DNA of 64,000 bases from Pirellulales bacterium (GTDB taxonomy: Bacteria; Planctomycetota; Planctomycetia; Pirellulales; JACPPG01), in contig DASYDW010000068.1 in the NCBI GenBank assembly GCA_036499395.1, positions 62,001 to 126,000 on the forward strand. The letters are read 5' to 3'. The notes beneath the pieces were generated by a model, which was not told the DNA's origin, searched no databases, and saw only the letters and a list, made by a program, of their open reading frames with translations. Shown here piece after piece: positions 54,679 through 62,882 of this stretch. The position numbers and the translations under genes are program-made. How positions within the stretch are numbered: position 1 is the stretch's first letter; every line of letters starts with the position of its first letter.

Positions 54679-55395
54679 ATGGGCTTTTTGAAACGCTTTT
54701 TCCGCAATGTCTTCCGCGATGGCGCTGCCCCGACGGGTACCAGCAGCTTCGAGCAATTGAGCGAAGCTGATTTGGAAGCCCATCTCGGCGTGGGTCGCTA
54801 TGGCGATTTCACGCTGACCGACGCGATTCGTCCGTCGTACGACTTGCAGGTAGTGCCTCGCCAGGGTTACCGGCACGACATGTACAACGACGCCGACAAT
54901 CGCTGCTCGGTGCCGGTGTTGATGGGCGCGGCCTCGCGCGAGGAATTGTTCGAGATTTTCATGGACCTGCTCGATCCGTTGGGACCCGAGGTCGACGTTG
55001 TACTCGAAACGAGCCACAACCGCGAAGCGCGCGGGCATGTGGATCTGTACCGCGAGCACATCGACATGCCGGTGCTAAAGAGCATCCTCTGGGACTACGA
55101 AGATCTGCTGTTGAACGATGGCTGCGTAGGCATTGCCGTACTGAATCCTGCAGTGCCGCAGGAAGTGCAATTCGACGAGCACAAGCTGCTGATCGTTTAC
55201 GGCGAGGATCTGACCCATTTCGAGAACGTCTTCCGCGAACGCAGCATGCCGTGCGACGACCAGATGAAATTCATCACCGAAGCCGAGCATGTTCATTCGT
55301 CGAGCGACAACTACTTCCGCGAATTCGAAGAGTTGCGGACGCGGTTGGGCATGGACTCGATGTGCGACCAGGACGCCATGCCAGGGGTTGGTTAA
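54679..55395 (+). CDS. hypothetical acidic cytoplasmic protein
   Basis: The 238-aa product (ATG at 54679) begins with a basic helix, MGFLKRFFRNVFRDG. It continues as a mixed alpha/beta acidic protein with LDPLGPEVDVVLETSHN, LWDYEDLLLNDGCVGIAVLNP and VYGEDLTHFENVFRER. No signal peptide or known domain is evident. The regular strand-helix alternation and strong codon bias argue for a real, conserved gene. I cannot assign a function, and no neighbour is within 50 bases. Confidence 0.75.
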   Translation: MGFLKRFFRNVFRDGAAPTGTSSFEQLSEADLEAHLGVGRYGDFTLTDAIRPSYDLQVVPRQGYRHDMYNDADNRCSVPVLMGAASREELFEIFMDLLDPLGPEVDVVLETSHNREARGHVDLYREHIDMPVLKSILWDYEDLLLNDGCVGIAVLNPAVPQEVQFDEHKLLIVYGEDLTHFENVFRERSMPCDDQMKFITEAEHVHSSSDNYFREFEELRTRLGMDSMCDQDAMPGVG

Positions 55396-55450
55396 TCCCC
55401 AGGCTGTTGGCGGGCAGGGCGCGTCCGCCTCGCCTGTCCATCAAAGACGT

Positions 55451-55553
55451 TTAGCCGCAGATTTCACCGATTACGCAGATGACTTCCCTGGGGTGGTTTG
55501 ATGCTGCCGCCGGCGTCTTCAAATCTGCGTCTATCTGCGCAATCTGCGGATGA
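55451..55553. repeat. palindromic repeat with CCGCAGATT...AATCTGCGG ends (family C)
   Basis: The arms CCGCAGATT (55455-55463) and AATCTGCGG (55541-55549) are exact reverse complements. Inner CGCAGAT (55474-55480) pairs with ATCTGCG (55523-55529), so the element could fold into a long hairpin. CGCAGAT-type units recur several times. It lies between two converging genes and may serve as a two-way transcription end. Confidence 0.75.
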
Positions 55554-55619
55554 GCTTTCTTGGGACTGCTACGTGGCAAGTTCGCACGTACGCTGGCCAG
55601 GAAATGTCGGAGAGCGAGC

Positions 55620-56045
55620 CTAGCGGCTCTTCGGCTTAACGGACGCCGTGAGCGATTCGACCCAGGCCTGATCCTCTTGCAGGACCTCGAGCGTTTCTTC
55701 CAGGCCGACGAAATGCCGTTGGAATCGGCGCCATCCCAACCAGGCAACGGCCCCGGCAGCCACGACCAGGGTGGCAAAGGAAATGAAGAGCCAGCCGGTC
55801 ACGCTGAGCCCTAGAACGCCTCCCAGGGCGTTTGCCGTGGCGACGACGAGCACCGGCAAGGAAATCAGGGCCAGCAGTCCCGCAATCACCAGAGCGACGA
55901 CCAGACGTCGTACGTCGGCAAAGGCGGTTACCAGTTCCAGCCGGGCGAGTTCCCAGCGGATAGCGACCAAGGCGCGCAGCTCCTCGCGAAGCCGACCGAG
56001 GTCAGCCATCGTTGGGCCAAAAAGTGAGTCCTTGTCTTGCGCCAT
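55620..56045 (-). CDS. YqjE-like (phage-holin superfamily III) inner-membrane protein
   Basis: The 141-aa product has an amphipathic N-terminal helix (MADLGRLREELRALVAIRWELARLEL starts near residue 13). Two membrane spans follow, about 48-70 and 78-100, then a charged C terminus. This layout fits PF07332 (Holin-X/YqjE) proteins. It lies last in a minus-strand trio with YqjD- and YqjK-like proteins, as yqjD-yqjE-yqjK in enterobacteria. The ATG at 56045 comes 10 bases after the previous stop. Confidence 0.78.
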   Translation of the reverse strand: MAQDKDSLFGPTMADLGRLREELRALVAIRWELARLELVTAFADVRRLVVALVIAGLLALISLPVLVVATANALGGVLGLSVTGWLFISFATLVVAAGAVAWLGWRRFQRHFVGLEETLEVLQEDQAWVESLTASVKPKSR

Positions 56046-56055
56046 CAAATTCGGA

Positions 56056-56409
56056 TTATTCGGAATCGAGGTCGTCGGGCTGTCGGAGGCTGGACCATAC
56101 ACCCAGTAGTTCGTTGAGTGCGCCTCGACGTACCGAGGTGAGCCCCCAATTGATTAGGCTTGTCGCGATCGTCCTCGGCAGGCGTCGGCCGGGGCGGACT
56201 GCGGTGAGCAAAATGCCCACGCCGAACGAGACCCCCAGCGCCGCGACCGGGAACTGTTGTACGTAAGTTCGCCAGGAAGTCAGCCGGCGGCGTTGTTGCT
56301 CCAGGTCGCTGATCGTCGCGCGGGTTGCAGCCCGCGACTGCGCGATTTCCGCCCGCAATTGCCGCTTGCGCGAAGCAATCTCGGCATCAATGACGCGACG
56401 GGAGACCAT
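56056..56409 (-). CDS. YqjK-like small membrane-associated protein
   Basis: From the ATG at 56409 (AAGG upstream) the product is 117 residues. It has an N-terminal basic coiled-coil-like helix with RKRQLRAEIAQSRAATRATI, an Arg/Trp segment (QQRRRLTSWRTY), one membrane span (about 58-76) and a basic C terminus with SVRRGALNELLGVW. Order and size resemble E. coli YqjK. The frame is open to 56523, where it would overlap the previous gene, so the true start is uncertain. The middle position in the trio supports the assignment. Confidence 0.65.
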   Translation of the reverse strand: MVSRRVIDAEIASRKRQLRAEIAQSRAATRATISDLEQQRRRLTSWRTYVQQFPVAALGVSFGVGILLTAVRPGRRLPRTIATSLINWGLTSVRRGALNELLGVWSSLRQPDDLDSE

Positions 56410-56486
56410 CTGCGGAACCTTGGGAATGCGCGAAGGAATCGAGCCGTCGTCCGGGCTAGGAGCACGTCCTGCGCCGCGAACGACTC

Positions 56487-56816
56487 TTAGCGGCGAAAAA
56501 TCTTTCCGGCAAACCACCCGCAAGCGAGCGCGGCGACAACGCCAGCGCCCGGGTATTTTCGCACCAGTTCCAGGGCCGTGGAAAGGAAGTCGCCGGTGTT
56601 ACGGCGGCGAGCATCGTGTACATCCGCCACGGCCTGCTCGCGCATCTCGTGGTAGTGCGCCTTGGCATGTTCGAACTGTGCTTGAGCCTGCCGAAGGGCT
56701 TCCTCAGCGGCGCGTACTTCGGGACGCTCGTCGAGTTTTCGACCCAGGCTTTCAAATGTCCCGGGCGTCGCTGCCGCATCGGCCGGATGTCGGGCTTCGT
56801 GGTCGGGATCGCTCAT
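56487..56816 (-). CDS. YqjD/ElaB-like (DUF883-type) protein
   Basis: The 109-aa product has an acidic N terminus, a long alpha-helix with a heptad-like pattern (RAAEEALRQAQAQFEHAKAH) and a C-terminal membrane tail, YPGAGVVAALACGWFAGKIFRR. That tail matches the end of ElaB/YqjD/DUF883 proteins, which anchor in the inner membrane by the C terminus and bind ribosomes in stationary-phase E. coli. It is the first gene of the trio. Whether the ribosome role holds in planctomycetes is unknown. Confidence 0.78.
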   Translation of the reverse strand: MSDPDHEARHPADAAATPGTFESLGRKLDERPEVRAAEEALRQAQAQFEHAKAHYHEMREQAVADVHDARRRNTGDFLSTALELVRKYPGAGVVAALACGWFAGKIFRR

Positions 56817-57130
56817 AGTGGGTAAGCCTCGCTTGCTGCGGATTTTCAGGCGTGTTACCGCCGGTTTCGTGCCGCCGGACGCCTGTTTGAACGTAGCTTA
56901 CAGCGGTGCGGTCCACAATTCGGGCCAGACCGGCCGATTGGGGCCGCATAGACCGGATATCTGGTGCCGTAGGCAGTAGGCAGAGGGCAGCGAGTCTGGG
57001 CGGTGACCTTTGATTGTTAGGGGGACGGCCAGGGATACAATGCACGGCTGGTCCTTGATCGCATCATTTCCCGCCGCGTGGAATTTTCGGGACCGAATTC
57101 CTGCGGCACAAAATCGCGTGAGCTTATCCT
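56817..57130. other. divergent intergenic region
   Basis: This 314-base gap lies between the YqjD-like gene and the divergent AidB-like gene and should hold both promoters. A degenerate GGCAGTAGGCAG run occurs near 56971-56992, and a similar run occurs near 18104-18128. No hairpin terminator or open frame of merit is seen. Confidence 0.4.
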
Positions 57131-58870
57131 GTGGCGAACTTCTTTCAGGATGCGCCGGTTCTGGCCAATCAATACGACGACGATCATGTCCTGCGTCGTT
57201 TTTTGACGCGCCGTCTGCCGGCCGAGATGCTGGCCGAGATCGAGCCTGACTTGCATCGCTTCGGACAGCGGGTCGCGAGCGACGTGTTGGCGATGGGCGA
57301 GGACGCCCATGCCCACGAGCCGGAGCTGGTGCAGTTCGACCCGTGGGGACGGCGCATCGATCGAATCGACACGGCGCAAGGCTGGCAAGATCTGGAGCGC
57401 GTGAGCGCCGAGGAAGGGCTGATCGCGATCGGCTACGAGCGGAAGCTCGGCGCGCTGTCGCGGATCTATCAGTTCGCCAAGCTCTATTTATTCAATCCTT
57501 CGTCAGCCACTTATTCTTGCCCCTTGGCCATGACTGATGGGGCCGCCAGGCTGATCGAAGTGATGCGCGACAAGGAATTGCAAGCTGGCGCGTTTCGCCA
57601 TTTGACGTCGCGCGATCCGCAGCAATTCTGGACCAGCGGACAATGGATGACTGAGCGCACCGGCGGCTCGGACGTCGGCCGTACGGAAACCGTCGCCCGA
57701 CATGATGCTGGACCGTGGTATCAGCTGCACGGAACAAAATGGTTCACCTCGGCCACGACGGCGCAGATGACCATGACCCTGGCCCGGATCGAGGATGAGA
57801 GCGGCAAGTCAACGCCCGGCAGCCGGGGCCTGAGCCTGTTCTATCTCGAAACGCGTCAGCCATCGGGCGAATTGAACCACATCCTGATCCATCGCCTGAA
57901 AGACAAGCTGGGCACGCGCAGCCTGCCGACGGCCGAGTTGAGCTTGGAGGGGACGCGGGCCAAGTTGCTTGGTGAGACGGGGGACGGCGTCAAAAATATC
58001 ACGACGCTCGTCAACATCACGCGACTGCACAACGTGATTGGCGCGATCTCGGGAATGCGCCGGGGCCTCGCCTTGGCGCGTGATTACGCCCAGCGGCGCG
58101 AGGCGTTCGGCAAATTCTTGATCGATCAGCCGCTGCACGTCGAGACGCTGGCCGACTTGGCCATAGAATTTCAGGCCGGATTTCAGTTGGCGTTCCGCGC
58201 GCTCGATCTGTTGGGAAAAGAAGAATGCGGCGCCGCGACCAGCGAAGAGTCGGCGGTGCTGCGGCTGCTTACCCCGTTGGCAAAGCTGTACACGGCCCGA
58301 CAATCGGTCGCCTCGGCCAGCGAGGTCGTTGAAGGATTTGGCGGGGCGGGCTACGTCGAGAACACGGGCTTTCCGCGGTTGCTGCGCGACGCGCAGGTCC
58401 TGTCGATCTGGGAAGGGACGACCAACGTGTTGAGCCTCGACGCGCTGCGCGCGATCGAGAAATCGGACGCGTTCGGTCCGTTTATGGCCGAGGTCGACGA
58501 GCTGCTGTCGGGCGTGACTCTCAGCGATTTGGCTCCGGCCGTTGCTCGAGCAGCCGAAGCAGCCCGGCAGGTGCGCGCCTTTTTGCCGGCGGCGCTGGCC
58601 GAAGGGCGCGACTATCAGCAAGCCGGCGCTCGAGCGTTCGCCTATAGCCTGGCGCGAGTCATGGCCGCGGCCCTGTTACTGGACGACGCACAGTGGAATT
58701 TTCAGGCGGATGGCGATGCGCGGGCCATTGTGGTGGCGCGCCGCTGGTGCGCCCGGCAGTTGGCGCCGCTTATGTCCGCGGATCGGGCCTGGCGCGCCGA
58801 GAGCGAGGCCTTGGCCCGCGATCTGCCGCTTGCCGAGCGCGGAGCCGCGGCCGGTTCCAGGAAATCGTGA
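57131..58870 (+). CDS. acyl-CoA dehydrogenase, AidB-like
   Basis: The 579-aa product (GTG start at 57131) has the four-part acyl-CoA dehydrogenase layout. AidB-type marks are the N-terminal FFQDAPVLANQYDDD and the segment MTERTGGSDVG that lines FAD. GSRGLSLFYLETRQ and the C-terminal FGGAGYVENTGFPRLLRDAQV also match. E. coli AidB is 541 residues, binds FAD and DNA and responds to alkylation; its true substrate is debated. The enoyl-reductase gene follows by 94 bases. Confidence 0.9.
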   Translation: MANFFQDAPVLANQYDDDHVLRRFLTRRLPAEMLAEIEPDLHRFGQRVASDVLAMGEDAHAHEPELVQFDPWGRRIDRIDTAQGWQDLERVSAEEGLIAIGYERKLGALSRIYQFAKLYLFNPSSATYSCPLAMTDGAARLIEVMRDKELQAGAFRHLTSRDPQQFWTSGQWMTERTGGSDVGRTETVARHDAGPWYQLHGTKWFTSATTAQMTMTLARIEDESGKSTPGSRGLSLFYLETRQPSGELNHILIHRLKDKLGTRSLPTAELSLEGTRAKLLGETGDGVKNITTLVNITRLHNVIGAISGMRRGLALARDYAQRREAFGKFLIDQPLHVETLADLAIEFQAGFQLAFRALDLLGKEECGAATSEESAVLRLLTPLAKLYTARQSVASASEVVEGFGGAGYVENTGFPRLLRDAQVLSIWEGTTNVLSLDALRAIEKSDAFGPFMAEVDELLSGVTLSDLAPAVARAAEAARQVRAFLPAALAEGRDYQQAGARAFAYSLARVMAAALLLDDAQWNFQADGDARAIVVARRWCARQLAPLMSADRAWRAESEALARDLPLAERGAAAGSRKS

Positions 58871-58964
58871 GCGATCTTCTTACTCGCCACGTAATCGGAC
58901 GCGGTCCGCTGAGTCTTTACAGTCGATTCTTTTTCATTTTCAAGACACTTCGCAGGGCATACGC

Positions 58965-59948
58965 ATGAAGGCCGTTCAGATCGAGGCGTTTGGGAATCCG
59001 TTGGAAGTCGCGAAGTGCGTCGAATTACCGGATCCGGTCGCTCCGGCAGCCGGGCAGGCCATCGTGGCGCTCGAGGCGTCGCCGATCAATCCTTCGGACG
59101 TACTGACGCTATCGGCGCAGTACGGCATTCTGCCGAAGTTACCCGCCGTGCCGGGTAACGAAGGGCTGGGACGCGTCCTCGAAGTCGGCCCCGAAGTGAA
59201 GAACGTGAAAGTCGGCGACATCGTGTTGCTGCCGGCCGGCGTGGGCGCGTGGCGCGAAAAGATGCTGGTGCCCGCCGCGCGTCTGGTGCCGATGCCGGCG
59301 AACGCCGATCGCCAGCAGCTGGCGATGCTGACCGTGAATCCGCCGACCGCGCTACTAATGCTTCGCGACATTGTCGATTTGAAGCCCGGCGAGTGGGTCA
59401 TTCAGAATGCTGCTAATTCAGGCGTGGGGTCGTACTTGATCACGCTGGCGCGGCGACGCCAACTAAAGACCGTCAACGTCGTAAGGCGTGAAGCGCTGGT
59501 CGAGCCGCTAAAGAAGCTGGGGGCCGATGTGGTCGTGGTTGACGGGCCCGACTTGCACAAAAAAATTGCCGAAGCGACGGGGAAAGCCACGATCCGGTTG
59601 GCGATCGACGCCGTGGGGGGCGAAGCGACGGGGCGCTTGGCGCATAGCGTTTCGCCCGGCGGCACGGTGGTGAACTATGGCGCCCTGTCGGGACAGCCGT
59701 GCATCGTGACTCAACAGGATGTGATCTTTCGCAGCGTGACGCTGCGTGGATTTTGGCTGGCGCATTGGTTCAATCAGGCAACGCCGGCGGATCAGATGGC
59801 CGTCTTTGGCGAGCTGATCAAACTGGTTGCCGAGGGGACCCTGCGCACCGAGGTCGAAGCGGCCTACCCGCTGTCGAAGATCACCGAAGCGCTCGCCCAT
59901 GCGATGAAGTCGGGACGCGACGGCAAAATCCTACTCACGGCCGGCTAG
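58965..59948 (+). CDS. MECR/ETR1-like trans-2-enoyl-CoA reductase (zinc-free MDR)
   Basis: The 327-aa product starts at the ATG at 58965. It is a medium-chain reductase without zinc ligands. It opens MKAVQIEAFGNP, has INPSDVLTLSAQYG (the MECR/ETR1 signature with the catalytic Tyr), PAVPGNEGLGRV, a nucleotide loop NAANSGVGSYLI and GAL-QPC-V near the C terminus. It should reduce trans-2-enoyl-CoA or -ACP with NADPH. Lying 94 bases after an acyl-CoA dehydrogenase, it may act in fatty-acid turnover or a similar acyl pathway. Confidence 0.9.
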   Translation: MKAVQIEAFGNPLEVAKCVELPDPVAPAAGQAIVALEASPINPSDVLTLSAQYGILPKLPAVPGNEGLGRVLEVGPEVKNVKVGDIVLLPAGVGAWREKMLVPAARLVPMPANADRQQLAMLTVNPPTALLMLRDIVDLKPGEWVIQNAANSGVGSYLITLARRRQLKTVNVVRREALVEPLKKLGADVVVVDGPDLHKKIAEATGKATIRLAIDAVGGEATGRLAHSVSPGGTVVNYGALSGQPCIVTQQDVIFRSVTLRGFWLAHWFNQATPADQMAVFGELIKLVAEGTLRTEVEAAYPLSKITEALAHAMKSGRDGKILLTAG

Positions 59949-59980
59949 TCGCGAGATTTCTTAATCGGGTCGCCTGCGCC

Positions 59981-60379
59981 ATGGCAACTTTGCGCCTTGT
60001 GGTTGTGATCGTCTGGGCGTCACCAGCGAGCGCGCTGGGGCTGTTGGCCGGACTGCTCGGATTGGCCACCGGGAGCCGCGTAAGGCGGCGCGGCCGGACG
60101 CTGGAATGCTGGGGCGGCGCCGTGACGTGGATGCTCACGCATGTTCCGCCCGTGCGCGGCGCGGCTGCCGTGACGCTTGGGCATATAATTTTGGGGCTCG
60201 ACCGAGACGCACTCGACGCGACGCGCGACCACGAGTTGGTTCACGTCGCACAATACGAGCGTTGGGGCCCGGCGTTTCTGCCAGCCTATGGAATCTGCTC
60301 GTTGGCGTTATGGCTCGCCGGACGAAGCCCCTACTGGGACAACCCGTTCGAGCGCGAGGCTTATCGCCAGGCGCCGTGA
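59981..60379 (+). CDS. small membrane protein with HELVH zinc-protease-like motif
   Basis: The 132-aa product starts at the ATG at 59981; an in-frame extension overlaps the reductase gene. It has one or two N-terminal membrane spans (about 4-30) and a Cys at 43. HELVH (84-88) within DHELVHVAQYERWGP matches the HExxH metal-binding motif, and a later NPFEREAY has a Glu that could be the third ligand. I do not know a characterised relative, and a full protease domain would be larger. It follows the reductase by 32 bases and may be in the same transcript. Confidence 0.72.
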   Translation: MATLRLVVVIVWASPASALGLLAGLLGLATGSRVRRRGRTLECWGGAVTWMLTHVPPVRGAAAVTLGHIILGLDRDALDATRDHELVHVAQYERWGPAFLPAYGICSLALWLAGRSPYWDNPFEREAYRQAP

Positions 60380-60421
60380 ACCGCCGGTGACAATTCGCGT
60401 ATTTCGTGCAGCTTCGCGCGT

Positions 60422-61492
60422 TTACGCGTTCAGCTTTACTGACGGATCGCTGGCGACGTTGACCCACACGTGGACGTGGGGCGTGCCGCGGAAGTACCAG
60501 ACGAACGCTGGGCCTTCCAATCGCCAGCAGTCCCACACCTTGTCGTTGCCGATATCGCCGTCCTTGTAGAATGCCAGCGAGCACTTATCGAGGCCCCCTT
60601 GCGCCTTGAGGCAATTGATCACCTCGTCACGATCGCTTTGGCGGTATGGCTCGACCAGCACTTGCAAGACCTTTTGCAACTCTTCGCGCTGATCGCTCGA
60701 CAATTCCGTGACGGGGATGCCGGGGAAACCGCCCGCATCGCCGCGGAAACTCACCTTGTTCTCGGCAGGCAGCTTGTCGACGAGCGCCACCTTGCGCTGC
60801 TTCTCGTCCATCATCGTGTAGACCTTGTTCGCGGCCACGGCCTGCGGCCAGAAAACATTGCCCGGATGCGTGGGGCCTTCGTTGAAGCTGTCCGCGGCGT
60901 GACCGTAGAAGATCGGTCCGCCGAAGGCGACGCTGTCGGACGAATCGCCGTCGCAACGCAGCGTCATGTGCCGGCCGGTCATTACGAACTCGTACTTGCC
61001 TGAGCCCGGGACGCCGAAGATGGCGATGCTTTGATCATTGCCGTAACCGCCGGCGTCGTCGTCCAACTGCTGATAGATCCGCTTGTGCCAGTCGGGCTGG
61101 ATGATGCCTTCGAATATCTTGCGAATGATGTCTTGTTGATCGGCGGTGTAGAAATCGCCGGCGATTTCCTCGTCGTTGATCTTCCAGTTGTTGGCGACGT
61201 GCGTTCGCAACAGCCCGCGTTTGGGATCCTGATGGTCCCATTCGTAGCAAACCTTGGCCCGCTGCTCGGGCTTGAGCGCCTCGTAGAGGACCTTGACGAG
61301 CGATTCCGGAGCCGAGCCGCTGGGGGTCGTGTCCGCGGCCCAGCTACGGCCGGGCGTCCATAATCCGGTCGAGGCCGCCGCGCCCACGATGCCTGCGGTG
61401 CGCAAAAAGTCGCGCCGGTTGACGGACGAATTCGGTTCGATCCGATCGGCCGACGAAGCACAGTCAGGGCAGGAACGCGAATCGCGAGTCAT
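60422..61492 (-). CDS. Tat-exported DUF3500 protein
   Basis: The 356-aa product begins at the ATG at 61492, with GGGAGG 7 bases upstream. Its leader has the twin-arginine motif NRRDFLRTAG, and a CPDC pair sits at about residue 9-12. The mature domain matches DUF3500: FGVPGSGKYEFVMTGRHMTLRCDG, FGGPIFYGH and a C-terminal GTPHVHVWV. The repeated His-x-His pieces hint at metal binding. Function is unknown; Tat export suggests a folded periplasmic protein, perhaps with a cofactor. Confidence 0.88.
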   Translation of the reverse strand: MTRDSRSCPDCASSADRIEPNSSVNRRDFLRTAGIVGAAASTGLWTPGRSWAADTTPSGSAPESLVKVLYEALKPEQRAKVCYEWDHQDPKRGLLRTHVANNWKINDEEIAGDFYTADQQDIIRKIFEGIIQPDWHKRIYQQLDDDAGGYGNDQSIAIFGVPGSGKYEFVMTGRHMTLRCDGDSSDSVAFGGPIFYGHAADSFNEGPTHPGNVFWPQAVAANKVYTMMDEKQRKVALVDKLPAENKVSFRGDAGGFPGIPVTELSSDQREELQKVLQVLVEPYRQSDRDEVINCLKAQGGLDKCSLAFYKDGDIGNDKVWDCWRLEGPAFVWYFRGTPHVHVWVNVASDPSVKLNA

Positions 61493-61734
61493 GGCAGGGC
61501 CTCCCAAGTGAATCAGAATGGGGCGTACGGGAACGAGCGATTGTCGATGCTCGAATCGCTCGCAAGCCTTTGTGTCTCGTGGACAACGATCATTAAACAC
61601 GACCCGTTAGCGCCGTGCAAATTCGTGCCGCCTGTCGGTGAAACGTCACGCATTGCGGAATGACCGGCGCGTGACATCGCCATGACCGCGTGATATGACG
61701 CCAATATTACGCATCCGTTAAGGAACCTTGCCCT

Positions 61735-62784
61735 ATGCATTTAAAGACCAAACTACTCGTTCACGCGATCGCGATCTTTGTGTCCTTTATCGCCACAGCG
61801 AGCGGTGCTGATCAGGAAATCGTTCCGGCTGGCGCCAAACTCGAACTGTTGTACACACGCACGGCACCCATCAAGGGTGGACTGACCGAAGGACCGGCCG
61901 CGGCCCCCGATGGAACTATTTATTTCACCGACATACCCGAGGGGGCGGATCGAGGGCTGATTGTCCGTTTCGATCCGAACACGCAGAAGACGAGTGTCTT
62001 CACCGACGATAGCGGTAAGGCCAACGGTTTGATCTTCGACGCGAAAGGGGGGCTCATTGCCTGCGAAGGGTCCGACCAGGGAGGGCAGTGTGTTTCTCGC
62101 TGGGACGTGAAGACGGGCAAACGCACCGTGCTGGCCGATCGGTTCAACGGCAAGCGATTCAACGCGCCAAACGACGTGACGATCGACAAGAGCGGACATA
62201 TTTATTTCACCGATCCGCGTTACCTGGGGGCCGAGCCGCGCGAGTTGGACGTGCGTGCCGTCTATCGCATCGATCCTGACGGCAAGGTTGTTGAAGTGAC
62301 GCGCGAAGTGGAAAAACCGAACGGCATCGCGATCAGCCCGGACCAGCAAACGCTGTACGTGGCGGACACCAATAACGGCAGCGATCGAATCACGCTGGGC
62401 GAGAAGCCAGCCAAGGGGGCGATGAAAGTCTACGCGTTTCCGCTGGATGCCGGCGGCGCAGTCAGCGGGGCGCGGCGCACTGTGATCGATTTCGGCAGCG
62501 AAGATGGTTGCGATGGCATGACGGTCGACGCGCGCGGCAACCTGTATCTGACCGCACGCAGCGCGAAGCGGCCGGGTGTGCTGGTTTTGAATCCGCAGGG
62601 CAAGGAGTTGGCCTATATTGCGACAGGCCCATCGCAGCCGGATGCCGCGCAGCCGGTCGGCCTGCCGAGCAATTGCGAATTCGGAATCGGCGCCGACGCG
62701 CACACGTTGTATGTGACCGTCGACAAGAGCCTGTATCGGATCACGCTCGGCGCCGAGGGATATCACATCCCTTGGGCGCAATGA
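61735..62784 (+). CDS. secreted SMP-30/gluconolactonase-like protein
   Basis: The 349-aa product has a signal peptide (1-24, cut near ASGAD). A six-bladed propeller follows with SGL/SMP-30 marks: LTEGPAAAPDGTIYFTD (the metal-binding Glu in EGP), NAPNDVTIDKSGHIYFTD, EKPNGIAISPDQ and ADTNNG. The Glu, Asn and Asp positions for a divalent metal appear intact. It probably hydrolyses an aldonolactone or similar lactone outside the cytoplasm. Many planctomycetes have several secreted copies. Confidence 0.9.
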   Translation: MHLKTKLLVHAIAIFVSFIATASGADQEIVPAGAKLELLYTRTAPIKGGLTEGPAAAPDGTIYFTDIPEGADRGLIVRFDPNTQKTSVFTDDSGKANGLIFDAKGGLIACEGSDQGGQCVSRWDVKTGKRTVLADRFNGKRFNAPNDVTIDKSGHIYFTDPRYLGAEPRELDVRAVYRIDPDGKVVEVTREVEKPNGIAISPDQQTLYVADTNNGSDRITLGEKPAKGAMKVYAFPLDAGGAVSGARRTVIDFGSEDGCDGMTVDARGNLYLTARSAKRPGVLVLNPQGKELAYIATGPSQPDAAQPVGLPSNCEFGIGADAHTLYVTVDKSLYRITLGAEGYHIPWAQ

Positions 62785-62882
62785 GAATGGACTATGACGC
62801 GGGCGACGCAACGCAACCCATTTCACGTGCGATCGTGCCTAGTCTCGATCACGTGGATTCCTAGGCTCGTCTTAAAGGGCAG

